Shown here in pieces: positions 10,991-22,280 of a DNA stretch of 64,000 nt (its first letter is position 1; each line of letters starts with the position of its first letter). The stretch is from Charina bottae. Its lineage: Eukaryota > Chordata > Lepidosauria > Squamata > Charinaidae. The notes under the pieces are model-generated. The model saw nothing but the letters and a program-made list of their open reading frames with translations. It was not told the DNA's origin and did not search any database. The stretch spans positions 91,204,501-91,268,500 of the forward strand of contig JALMGJ010000001.1 of assembly GCA_023362775.1 (NCBI GenBank), written 5' to 3'. A program made the position numbers and the translations under genes.

Positions 10991-12348
10991 ATATCCACTG
11001 AAACTGGTAGAAGGTGTATGTGTATTGGGATCTGCATGTGCCAAGTTAGCTGCCTGTATAGCCCAGGAAACTGGTGTTCAGAGAGTTGAAATGGGTGTCC
11101 TTCATGCATATTTTTTCTGAGATCACTCATGGTATGGCTCATGCTTGGGGAAAGCTAATCAGATGCTTCTCATGTGTAATCAAAATGACACAAAAAGAAA
11201 AAAAAAGTCAAAAGCTGCCCATTTCAGATGACATTGGTGGCTTCTGGACTGAATTCCGCAATGATGCCATACTCTAATGTGATTTGTTTGATTTTGGCCG
11301 AGTGTGGTGTGTAAATCCAGCCAGATATGGTTTATTAGGTAAAATATGGTTAAACTCACCATGGCTTAGCACGATGGATTAATTCAGCTTCGGAGCAAGA
11401 AGCCACAAGGTGCAGATCTTTTGTAAAAGCCTGGTTGTCATTTTTCACAATAAAGCAGAGAAGACGGAGTAGCAAACTCCTCTGCCATGGGAGGGGTGGC
11501 CATACTATGTATTGTAGACACCAGGGTTGTGGAGAAGATGGTAGTGAAATGAGCTGGTGTCAGCTGAAATCTTATTGTCCTATGTTCATGGACCTTTCAA
11601 ATCTCCTTGGGAATCCCATTTAAAGCTTCTGCACTGTTAAAATATCAGACGGGGAGTTATTCAGTCTCTCCTCCCCACCAGAAGACATTCCCAGGAATTT
11701 AGTGTATCACCCTCCTTTTTGAATCCAGCATGCCCTGTCTCTTTGGGCCCCAGCAAAATGAGAAAGATGGATCAATATTAGTTCTGGAACACAGCAGAAG
11801 GCAGGGTGAGGTGCCACTGACTCCAGTGCCCTCTTGTGGCGGACTTTATTGGCTCCTTCAAAACAATCTTTTTGTAGTAAAAATGGGGAAAATCAATTAT
11901 TCTAAAGCTAATAATCCTGTGCTAGGGCCTGATCTTAGTCTATTACCAGCTTGTTTAAATCATTTAACCTTGCCCTGTAAGTCTAATGAAATAAAGTGAA
12001 GTTGCTAAGTTAGCATTCACATTCAAGTGCACTTACTGACAATTAATCATACTTTGGGCATGATCCAAAATGAACTTCTGTGCCAGAACTAAATGACATA
12101 AAGAATTTGGTGGAGGTCAGAATAAACATGGGGGTGAGGTTGATGTCTGCTCTGTTGCTGACCTGGCACCCAGGACACAGAAAGAAGTTCGGCTGCCAGG
12201 CAGAATTCTTCATCAATTTTTTAAAAAGTGGCCTATTTTACAGGGTTGTTGTGAGTGATCACAATGTCATCAAGCCCTTTGTCATTTTAAATTGTCCAGC
12301 CCAACCAGCTCTTGGGATAAGATCTACCATGCTTTGGATCTGATTGTA
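10991..12348. other. Unassigned intergenic DNA
   Basis: Only short non-conserved frames. No splice-flanked coding pattern or named repeat was seen. Confidence 0.3.
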
Positions 12349-12482
12349 ACTATGTATTTTATGATTATTGTTATTATGGTTTTTATTGATTTTAAATTAT
12401 TTTATTGTGAACCGCCTAGGGTCCCTCCTTTGGAGGGAGATGGGCGGGATATAAGTATGATAAATAAATAAATAAATAATAA
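12349..12482 (+). mobile_element. CR1/L3 3' tail
   Basis: GTGAACCGCCTAGGGTCCCT, GGAGGGAGATGGGCGGGATA and (ATAA)n form a short CR1 3' end, strongly 5'-truncated. Confidence 0.75.
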
Positions 12483-13550
12483 ATTACTGTGCAACTGATC
12501 AGTAGTAGTAACTGCAGCATTGGTATGGAAAATTTGAAAGTTGTAATTTTCTGTTCGGTGGGTCAGGATTAATTTGAATAGATTTAAGTTATAGGAATGT
12601 ACAATTCAGTCGAACATTTTAAGAAACATCCTGTTAGTAACAGCAGCTCAGCAATGGAGACAATTATCTAGAAGGATTATGGGTTTTCCATCATTGGATG
12701 TCTTCTAGAAGAATTGGATGGCCAGGTGCTGGGGATTTCCTCGCTTTGAATTTCCTGCACTGAGCCAAAGGGATGGGTGCTGGATTGGATGGGCACCATG
12801 CAAGATCCCCTCTAACCCTACGTTCAGAGTTACCAATCATCAGATGTCAGTGGAAACAAACTTACTAGTTCGTCCTTTCAAATCACTATTTCCTCATTCA
12901 TTCATTGCATTGACCTTTATGCTCATAATACCCAAGGTGGCTTCCTGTATATGGCACCCAGTGCCGGTCCTAATCTCCACTAGAACATTTACAGTGATGC
13001 GGTCTCTTTCTTTCCCCAAAATCTCTTTCAAACCATTCACCTTTCCCCAAACTGTTTGCCTCAGACTCTTAGTTGCCTTTCCCAGCCAGTGAAAACGAGG
13101 TAGACATCACTGCATTATTTATTTCTACATGCTCCTTCCAATTCTTGCCTCATTTACTCTCCATTCTTTCCCAACTGACACACTATAGATTGTAAATTTC
13201 TGGAGGAAAAGATGGCTCTTGCTCCAGCACTTTTATTCCACCACCGTTTTACTCCCAGTCCCTCCCAAGTAGGTTGATCCTGATCTACTGTATATCTGTC
13301 TTCGTTGCTGCTGCTGGCCTTGAAAAGCAGGGAATTTGCTCAGACCATCCTGAGCCGAGCAGTACCATTCAGCCGACCAATAGAAGAGTGCAAAAAAATG
13401 TCATCCAATTAGTGCTCAGCCCCCTGAGCTGCTATGGGTCTTGGAGGAATAAAAGTCCCCTTTCCTACTTGGTGTAAAAAAGGAACGCTACCGCCACCTC
13501 CTTAAATTATTATGACAGAGAGTTGAGCAAAAAACTGTGCATCTGCGTGT
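12483..13550. other. Unassigned intergenic DNA
   Basis: No exon, RNA gene or recognisable transposon. Confidence 0.3.
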
Positions 13551-14225
13551 TTGCATTTATTTATTGAATATATATCCCATTGCAATATCACAGCTCTAGA
13601 TAATGTACAACAGGGGTCCCCAACCTTTTTGGCGCCAGGGACCGGTTTCAAAAGATAATTTTTCCATGGACCGGGGGGCGGGGTTTCCAGGATTTCTGCG
13701 GACCGGAGGGCGGGGTTTGCAGGCGGGAGCCAATCGCACACACCGGGGGGCGGGGTTTGCAGGTGGGTGCCAATCACAAGCACCGGGGGTGGGGTTTGCG
13801 GGCGGGAGCCAGTCGTGCAGAAGGGGGCGGGGTTTGCGGACGGGAGCCCCACGGCCCAGTTTCTAACAGGCCACGGCCCACTAGTGGGCCGCGGCCTACA
13901 GGTTGGGGACCCCTGATGTACAAGATATGAGAAAAAAATTAAAATATCCATAGGATGAAAACACAACATAAAAAAGAATGAAAATAAATTACCAATCTCA
14001 TATGCTGTCGCAATAAAAAAAGAAAGTAAAAGATGTGGTGGTGAGTGAAAACCACTGGAACGCTCTGTAAGAGCTTGGCTTCTAATAACCCCTGAAAGCC
14101 ATCAAGGAGCGGCCGACCTGATCTCTGCAGAGAGACCGTTCCACAACACCAGTGCTGCCCCTGAAAAGCTGCGCCTTCTAGCATCGGCTAGTGTGGGACC
14201 ACAAGGACTTTCTCCCAGGTTCTAG
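13551..14225 (-). mobile_element. Diverged CR1-like LINE 3' fragment with nested hAT
   Basis: Reverse-strand remnants (TTTATTTATTGAATATATATC start, then CGTTCCACAACACCAGTGCT, GCTGCGCCTTCTAGCAT) match the layout of the CR1 3' region at 7278-7700, which has ttccagagggcgggcgccactg. It is interrupted by the hAT element at 13611-13915. Confidence 0.5.
13611..13915. mobile_element. Non-autonomous hAT element (CAGGGGTCCCCAACC ends)
   Basis: Terminal inverted repeats are CAGGGGTCCCCAACC and GGTTGGGGACCCCTG, with a perfect 8-bp TSD ATGTACAA (13603-13610 and 13916-13923). The interior has repeated GGGGCGGGGTTTGC(A/G)GGCGGGAGCC-like units. It is the same family as 44060-44329, and is nested in a CR1 fragment. 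Confidence 0.85.
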
Positions 14226-14680
14226 TCTTCCCTTAGGCACAGAAGATGTTTGAGTAACTTTGCGCTAATCATTCTCACACAGCCCGAGCCTGGGAAGCTG
14301 GAAAACATCTGTCCACCAACCTACACTGGATCAGCATCATATATTACAGTCAGTCTATAAACTTCCTGCAGTGACTTGACCTGGGCTGATCACAAGCTGA
14401 AACCTCCAAGCAGTCATCCTTGCCATCATCATTATGAGAATTCCCCACCACAGGCAGCATATTAGTTGGCATTGCTGTTGGAGGATGATGGGTGTTATAA
14501 TCCAACCTATCAGGAGAAAGCTATCCTATCAGGTTGGGGAAAGCTATTCTAAGTAATAGTTGCATGTTTATCCCAATTATAATATTTACTGCATGTAAAT
14601 ATGGAACACCTTCTAAGCAGTTGCTACATCAGTAGTATAGAAATGTCTGTGTTAATCACCCGTTAAACACTGGGGCAGTG
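14226..14680. other. Unassigned intergenic DNA
   Basis: Nothing recognised. It ends at the SINE target site TTTACATAGTA. Confidence 0.3.
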
Positions 14681-14691
14681 TTTACATAGTA

Positions 14692-15027
14692 GGTAAAGGT
14701 AAAGGTTCCCCCCACACATTTGTGCAGTCGTGTCCGACTCTAGGGGCCGGTGCTCATCTCCGTTTGTTAGCCGAAGAGCCAGCATTGTCCGAAGACGATT
14801 CCGCGGTCATGTGGCCGGCATGACAAGCGCAAAACGCTGTTACCTTCCCACCGAAGTGGTACCTATTCATCTACTTGCATTTGCATGCTTTCAAATTGCT
14901 AGGTTGGCAAGAGCTGGGGCGAGTGCGGGAGCTCACTCCGCACGCAGGGCTAGGGATTCGAACCTCCGAACTTGCAATCTTCCGATCGACAAGCTTGGCG
15001 TCTTACCCGCTGAGCCACCACGCCCCT
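14692..15027 (-). mobile_element. tRNA-derived SINE family A, full length
   Basis: Read on minus: a tRNA-like head GGGGCGTGGTGGCTCAGCGG (A box TGGCTCAGCGGG) with B box GGTTCGAATCC, a body with GCATGCAAATGCAAGTAGAT and CAAACGGAGATGAGCACCGG, and a (CCTTTA)n tail. It is flanked by a perfect 11-bp TSD TTTACATAGTA (14681-14691 and 15028-15038), so it was placed by LINE machinery. Confidence 0.85.
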
Positions 15028-15038
15028 TTTACATAGTA

Positions 15039-16805
15039 CATTACATTTACATAGTACTTTTACAATACTTTTATGTAATACTTTTACATAGTACATTAAA
15101 CCAAAAATCCCAGTTCAGGAGAGAATATCATTGCTACTGACTGTGTCATCAACCTGGAAGGGCTGCAGTTTTGGATTTACAGAAACTACATACAGTTAAT
15201 GAATAAGATCGATTCCAATTTTCTTGTGACATGCCAGTTCACCTAGTTTTGCATCCCCTCAATCCATGATCAATATATAAATAACTACACAAACTTCTCC
15301 TTCTCTTTCTCCTCCTGTTATAGCCACCCTACTGGAGTGGGCGGCTATAATAAATTTAAAATAATAATATTACAACATCCAAGAACAATAAAAACTTAAA
15401 AATATACAACAACACAGACAGCCTGGGCTAAAATAACCATAACAATGACAGAAAACTGCAACAGATAGATTTAAATCTGAGCATAATGAACAATCCATCA
15501 GAAGCGTGGCAAAAGTGGAAAGATGACAATTTACCAAGTCTTTGTTTTGTTAGCTCATAGTCAAATAAACTATGACCACCTTATATAAAAATGTACTTTA
15601 TGCTGTTTTTAAAATGTGTACTGTATGTTGTGCTTCTCTTTCTCGGGCCTATCTGCCTTCCCCCCCAATATATGCAGATTCCCCAAGCTGCTGTGACTAA
15701 TTTCCACCCCAAGATTTTAGAGCACAAAGATTTCCCCCCCAATTATCCTTATGTCACACTGGAGAAATAGGTGACTTTTTAGATGTCCATTTCTCGGCTG
15801 GAGAAGTTGTGGATAGGAGGGAGACACATGTCCAAGTCTTTGGGTTAAGATTTGAAACGCACTCAGGATGCTGCCTAACAAACTATCCTTTGGTCTTCTC
15901 CCCTCTTCCAGTAAAGACTGAAAATTAATCAAATTTGCCTGCCTGTTTCACATCGGCAGGTCTTTACAGCAGCGAAGGATGAGGAAGAAATCCAGGCAGC
16001 CCAACAGAACAACAACTGCCTCTTCCCTCAAGCAGCCCTGTGTGTCTACCCTTCCATGGCCAAGCTCCAAACCTTCTGCTCGTCCTTCTTCTCCCCTACA
16101 GACAAATCAGCTGGGAGCCTCTCCTCCTTCCAGCCTCTGTCGTCACTAGACTAGAAATGCTCTCTCCCTCTCCCATGCAAACACACTGCTGCATTTGGAC
16201 ACGAAGGTTTCCTGGGACCATTTAGCTTTCAGAGCAGAAAGACGACTGATGCTCACTTGGCAACTTGCGCTGAACTCATAGCCAAGAAGCAGCGCAGAAG
16301 AGAGAGAGATGCCCAGAAGGGTGTTTGTGCACACTTGGCTTTTCAGTTTGCCTGCTTCTGCTCTAGGGGATACGCTACCTTGTTCTTAAAGGAGATGACT
16401 CTGGAGTTGAGGAATCCAGGGATCCAGAAGGCTGCTCTTCAGCTCAAGAGGCTCTGCCTACTTAATACTGGCTAGCACATGTTTCCTCTTTTCTGCTCCC
16501 TAAAGGTAAGTCCTTTGGTTTCTCATCTTTGCAGAGTAGCTACAAGACCAGCACCTGCCCAGAGGAACAGAGTCAAAGCAATTCTTGCTTGCCTTCTCTG
16601 TTAGCACAAACCCATTGCATGTGCTTCTGTGTGTGTAGGGGGACAGAGTGATGTTGGTGCAAAAAAAGTTGGCCAGAGCAACAGCCAAAGGAAGCAAAGT
16701 TTTCTCAGGGCAGGATCCACCGGGAGATCCTCTAGCACAAATCCTGTTGAAATGAATGGGGGCAGTGGAAGAACATAAGTATGCAACATATTCTGTTCCC
16801 TCAAG
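15039..16805. other. Unassigned intergenic DNA
   Basis: Mostly non-repetitive. A weak CR1-tail-like patch (GTGGGCGGCTATAATAAATT) lies near 15337. No splice-supported exon was found. Confidence 0.3.
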
Positions 16806-16873
16806 AAGATTTATTATTTTATTATTATTTAAATTTATATGACCGCCCATCTCCCCCAACGGGGGACTCTGAT
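16806..16873 (-). mobile_element. CR1 3' tail fragment
   Basis: The sequence TTTATTATTTTATTATTATT followed by GACCGCCCATCTCCCCCAAC and GGGGGACTCTGA is the reverse complement of the CR1 tail. Confidence 0.65.
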
Positions 16874-18184
16874 GCCAGTTTTGTACCTTGAAGCAAAATA
16901 ATTTCTTTCTGTGGGCATATAAATAGAGGAGTGGGAATTCCTGAAAATGAGTGGCTAACCACTCTTATCCACAATTTGCTGTCTGTACCTACCTTACTAT
17001 GAGACAAACTAAGATCTTGATAGTTGCTGGGAATAAGGCAGTTGAGGTGCCTTACCTAAATGATGGTTCAAGTAACGTGAGCTAAACTATGGTTCTTTCA
17101 CCTGTACTATGATAATACTACTTCTGCACTGCTTTACAGAGTTGGCATTAGATAATTTCGCCAATCCGCCACCCTGCAGGTTGGGAATGCAACTCCTAGG
17201 CAGCATCTGGAAGGCATCAGACTGGGGAAGATTGTTGACCGACTTAATAAAAAATGTAGGGTTTAAAGAAGCAGCTGAAATTGCAGGGGGTCCAGGTGTT
17301 GTGCTTCCCTGAGCCATCAGCACTGCAATGTCACTGGGGAAAAAGTGGGGTATTCCCCCCACCGCTAGCCAAGGGGCATAGGCACATGTAAAGTGGTGGG
17401 ATAGTCTGTAGATCACCTAATGCTCTCCAGCATAAGCTGCCATTACCACTAACTCTGAAAGGCCCAAGCAAACATGTTACCTATAGATTAAACTGAGGAA
17501 GGACAAAGGAATTTATTCATCTGTGCCCTTAAGGTGGCACCCAGATTATGCTCATTGAGGGACAGATTATAAACGATCAAACTCATGGGATAACTCTATA
17601 AAAATTAAATAAAACAAAAATAATTATGATGGCAATGATGATGACACCCTTAAACGCAGCCACAATGTGTATGAATATGATGCTGGTGCCCTATAGGCTG
17701 AAAGCAGGATGTAAAGCATAAGGAGCCAGAAATATAAAGTGTTGCATTTACACCAGCTCGGACAGCGCCTCCGCCTGGCTCACTCCCATTTACTTTGACG
17801 GTTCTTGTGATCCCCCGCCGTCCACTTGAAAACTTCAGATAAGAGAACGGGAGAAGTTTTCTTTCTAGCAGGTTCTAGGGGGAGCTACTACCAGCAGGGC
17901 CGGCGGGAAGGACTTGGGCTCCCAGCTAAATCGACCTCTGTGCAATCTTGATTCCCTTTGCCTACTAGCCTGTTCAATCCTATGAAGCTAAAAATAAGCT
18001 TTGCCCTTATGCTCTCGGCCTGGGGGGAGGCGTTCCAGGCGCTGCTGCCCCCAACCAGAAAAAGGTTCTGGTTTCCAGGAGTCCATCCTTCCGTCCCTCT
18101 GGGCAGGGCAAGTGGGGGGGGGGGAAGTGGGGCATGTGCCCCAGGCGCCGCACTGGGGTGTGTGTGTGTCAAAATGCCAAAATA
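16874..18184. other. Unassigned intergenic DNA
   Basis: No exon or named repeat is recognised. It is moderately GC-rich near 17880-18170. Confidence 0.3.
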
Positions 18185-18189
18185 TATAC

Positions 18190-18196
<7 letters not shown>

Positions 18197-18268
<72 letters not shown>

Positions 18269-18570
18269 ACACACACACACATACATACATACATACATAC
18301 ATACAGTATATATATATATGTATAATATATAGTGCTCCCGCACTAGCCCCAGCTCTTGCCAACCTAGCAATTTGAAAGCATGCAAATGCAAGTAGATTAA
18401 TAGGTACCACTTTGGTGGGATGGTAACAGCGTTCCACACGGGTCATGCCAGCCACATGACCGTGGAAGCGTCTTCGGACAGCGCTGGCTCTTCGGCTAAC
18501 AAACGGAGATGAGCACCGGCCCCTAGAGTCGGACACGACTGCACAACTGTGCGGGGGGAACCTTTACCTT
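18197..18570 (+). mobile_element. SINE family A with head replaced by microsatellite
   Basis: Bases 18334-18570 are SINE-A body and tail (CTCCCGCACTAGCCCCAGCT through GGGGGGAACCTTTACCTTTA). The tRNA-like head is absent; in its place are (AT)n, (AC)n, (ATAC)n and AT tracts from 18197 to about 18333. The composite is bounded by perfect 12-bp duplications TATACTGAATAT at 18185-18196 and 18571-18582. Confidence 0.75.
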
Positions 18571-18582
18571 TATACTGAATAT

Positions 18583-20345
18583 TTCCTGGGGGGGGCACAG
18601 AATCCATGTTTGCCCCGGGTGACACAGACCCTAGTTGCCCTTTTGCCTGGGCAAGCGGTGGCAGCAGCAGAAGCATCCGACAAGTTGCAGCATAGGACAG
18701 CTCTCCCGCGTTCACTGTGCCTGGAGCCACCGTCCCTCAGCTGTAGAAATCCGGACGGCCACTAGATGACAGCAGACAATTCGGATTTTTGCAGCCCAGA
18801 CCCTGCTTGCGCCTGCGCGAGAGTTTGAGTTTAGGGGTTAGTAATGATAAACATGTAAATGAATGCATATGATAGATATCTAAATGTATACAAATGAATA
18901 TGATTTTTCCTGTTTGGAAATTAAACTGTAGCTGCTTTTGGGGGCTCAATGTGAGTTGGTCCTGCAGGCCCTGAGTGAGATGGTTCCCTCAGGGGTGAGC
19001 TAGACCTTCCTTGGCCAATTACAACGAAAGGCATTTTGCTACTAAGCAATGACAATCCGCACTGGTTCAAAAATTTTGCAATATTTACTGCAGTCCCTGT
19101 CCATGTGTGGTGCCTCCCTCCTTGCAGCCTCATAGTCTGGGATTGGTTACCTGCCTCTTATAGGTGGGATGAGGAACACAGGTAGCCTCACCAGGCTTAG
19201 TTCCACAGCACTTTAGCAACTCCTTATGGAAATATTCAGGGCTAAAGAGGTGGATTTGGGGATTACAGCCTCCACATGGATGAGGTCCCCAAAGAGAAGA
19301 ACTGCAGCAGGTCTGCTGGAGGAACCCTGCAAGCCATAAGATTGGTCTCCAAAGCCAAGACTTGTTGCGTGAAACAGTTGTGCAAGATACAGCCAAGGAG
19401 CCCGTTGGTTGCTTTTACGAAGCTGTCAAATTCGCAGGAGGTGGAGTTCCTAGTTCTGGGGATATCTGTCGATCAGGATTAATCCTTTGGGACAGAAGCA
19501 CTCAAGGAGTTTCTTGTTACAGCTTTAGAAGAAGGGATTGTTTACTGTTTCCAACAGAGTTCAGCCAGATGCTCCCCAAAAGCTGGCATGTGTTAACATT
19601 TTCTTTTTCCATTTTTCTTAGATTTTTCCCTTTGAGGAATGTTTTTGCAGTTTAAACTCCGTTGAGGATGCACCCCAAGCAGGCAGTTCTGTGCAGGCAC
19701 CGGTTCCCTGCCTGTTTTGACTCTGCACCGATTTCTGCCCCCCCAGCCGGCAGCTTCTAATTGGCTTTGCCACTTGAACCATGGAAACAATCCTCTCCTT
19801 TGTTTCACTGGTCCCTGCTGCCTTCAACTCTTGAAACAGCTCAGTGGCGAACCAGCAAATTTATCAGGAATCATTTGGGGTTGATGCCCAGTCAGAATCA
19901 GAACTAGTTAAGCTTTTTTGGAGAAGGGAGGTGCTCTGACAAAGATGTTTGTCTTTTTAAAGGAGTCCTTTGCCAACTCCTGTTTCATTTGGCATCTACC
20001 AGTCGCGCTGGACCACCGCAGAGGGGCTGGAGGGTTGGGAGGCTGTTACTCACCCACCCAGTCTTCTGAGAGTTGCAGGGGCCATCTAGTGATACGGCAC
20101 CGATGAGGAGGGGGCTGAAATATGTTGGGTTTTGTTTTCAGGGTGTTAAGGATCCGAATAGGAATGTGAAGGGAAGGCTTTGAGGAAGCACACCATTTCC
20201 ACTCCCACTCTTCTCCCAAACCTTGAAAATGGTTGTTTCATTCAACCATTTTGCTGTTAAAATTTGGCAGGTGATGGGGGCTACAAATGGGGAGTGGGCC
20301 ACACCATGCACTACAATATGAACCCAGGCAAAGGACTGATTAGAG
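18583..20345. other. Unassigned intergenic DNA
   Basis: No splice-supported exon. A short piece near 18745-18800 resembles the CCATCTAGTGGTCATC / TTTTTGCAG repeat found at 54019-54110. Confidence 0.3.
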
Positions 20346-20480
20346 CAGTGTTTCTCAACCTTGGCAACTTCAAGATGTGTGGACTTCAACTCCCAGAATT
20401 CCCCAGCCAGCGTTGCTGGCTGGAGAATTCTGGGAGTTGAAGTCCACACATCTTGAAGTTGCCAAGGTTGAGAAACACTG
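20346..20480. mobile_element. Palindromic hAT MITE (CAGTGTTTCTCAACC)
   Basis: An almost perfect 135-base palindrome, with arms beginning CAGTGTTTCTCAACCTTGGC and ending GCCAAGGTTGAGAAACACTG. The 8-bp TSD GATTAGAG is perfect (20338-20345 and 20481-20488). Relatives are at 20991-21068, 30510-30584, 33150-33270 and 52288-52386. Confidence 0.85.
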
Positions 20481-20488
20481 GATTAGAG

Positions 20489-21864
20489 GATAATTCAACT
20501 CATGAACCTCATCACTGTGCTGCTGATGGTGGGGAAGAGGCAAAGTAAAAACAGGGGAATGGGAATTATCCCGGTTATGGAGCCTGCTCTGATTTAAGGG
20601 AGGGGGATCTCAGTTGACTTACACCAATCTATTGGGGTAATGAAGATTGCTTGTGTAGTGTGACTCAGGGGGTTCAACAAAGTTACGATCGTGGCTGCAG
20701 CTGTAGGACTGAAGCCCCGCCCTTTAAATGTGGTGCAGTTGCGGCCACCATCTTTGTTGAGCTTGCCCCTGCAGATGCCCCTGGTATGATGCTGTCTCTG
20801 CAGTTCTTTCCAGATGAGCATTGCTGGGAAGTGGCACAGAAGGCAGGATCCGGGGTAGACGGCCCAGAGCTCAAGGTCAGATATAATATGATAAGCCTTC
20901 CCCCTTCATACAAGTCATTGATAAAAATTACTTGCTATAAAACAGGTAAACAGGGTGGCAATTGGCATCCTCAGTTTCAGTGCTATAGATCAGAGTTTCT
21001 CAACCTCAGCAACTTTAAGGTGTATGGACTTCAAAACATGCTGGTTGGGGAATTATGGGAGTTGAAGTGTAAAAGTGCTTTCTGCCTTTACAATAGATAT
21101 GTCTCTCACTGTCATGTATCCAATACAGCAGATCCTGAAGTTTAAAGACAATTTAAAGACAGTTGCCCACAGAGCCATGGGCATCCACAGCAGAGACAAA
21201 GGGAGGGAGGTGCCATCATGGGCATCATGACATGATTATAAAATCTGCATCATTTGTGCAATGATATCATTATATGCATGACATCACCATGGCTTGTATT
21301 GGACAGCTAGGCACTGAGTAGCAGTAATTGTATTTCAGAACAATGCCTCCACGCGTGAAAAGGAACCACGCTTTGGTGCTGAGCAGCTTCTGATCTGGGC
21401 CTCACAGGGTTTAGACTGGAAAGTCAAAACCTTACTGAGGTTATCTCTGAGAAAGCCCAATGAATTGAGGCAAGCAGTCTTTCCCAACTTGGTGTCATAC
21501 AATATTGACAATATTGTCAATAATATCCCCAATACTCCCCATAATATCCCCAGTATTGGGGATAGTTGGCTTTTTCAGGGGGGTTCCATTTGGCGCTTTT
21601 GCCTTATCAATGATAAAAGTTCAAATGTGAACCCTTAAATATATGTTTTTTTTAAAAAAAAGGTATCCTTGAAAGTTGGAAGTAAGTATACAGCATATAG
21701 GACTATATCCTTGAGTGTCATTATATAGTCTTTTTCCTGAGTGCTTACCATCTGCATTAAATGGACAAACTTAGTAGGGCAATCAAGGCATCAGAAAGCA
21801 ATGGAGTAGCAGCCAAGTTAGACTCAAGATACTATCAAGTGGAGAAGCAGTTGTGCTACTAGAG
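20489..21864. other. Unassigned intergenic DNA with MITE fragment
   Basis: Bases 20991-21068 are a degraded single-arm-rich relative of the 20346 MITE (CAGAGTTTCTCAACCTCAGC ... GGGAGTTGAAG). The rest is unrecognised. Confidence 0.4.
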
Positions 21865-22272
21865 CAGGGCTTTCCAAAGTTTTCCCGCGGTGACACACCA
21901 ACCGCAGTTGGTTTGTCGCCGCGGGAAAACCCAGAAGTGCCGCTGTTGTGGCAGCGCACAAAAACCCGGAAGCGCTGCTGCCTCTTTTGGTTTTTGCGCG
22001 CCGCCGTTGGAGTGTTGCTGCGGGAAAACCCGGAAGCGCCGCCGTTGCGGCAGCACGCAAAAACCCAGAAGTGCTGCTGCCGCTTTCAGTTTTGGCGCGC
22101 CACTGTGGCTGCGGCGCTTTCGGATTTTCGCGCGCCGCCGTTGGTGCGTCGCTGCGGGAAAACCCGGAAGCACTGATGGCGCGCCATCAGCGCTTACGGG
22201 TTTTGACGCGACACATCTGGGCCCCGCAGGCGACACACTTTTGTGTCGCGACACACAGTTTGGAAAGCTCTG
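21865..22272. mobile_element. Non-autonomous hAT element, CpG-rich copy
   Basis: Ends are CAGGGCTTTCCAAAGT and TTTGGAAAGCTCTG, with a perfect 8-bp TSD TACTAGAG (21857-21864 and 22273-22280). The interior is CpG-rich and internally repetitive: GCGGGAAAACCC(A/G)GAAG units start near 21921, 22020 and 22154. The terminal GCGACACAC motif is shared with copies at 25467 and 41822. Confidence 0.85.
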
Positions 22273-22280
22273 TACTAGAG

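Noticed and set aside
14940..15020. tRNA gene-like A and B boxes (also 36700-36780, 45690-45770, 59440-59480)
   Set aside because: They belong to the heads of family-A SINEs with TSDs and SINE bodies; no complete cloverleaf with paired acceptor stem was seen.
17888..18439. Long frame rich in Tyr-Ile and Thr-His repeats
   Set aside because: It is the translation of (AT)n and (AC)n microsatellites within a SINE; there is no codon bias or splice context.
20138..20449. 103-residue minus-strand frame
   Set aside because: It runs through a palindromic hAT MITE and lacks splice-site or coding support.
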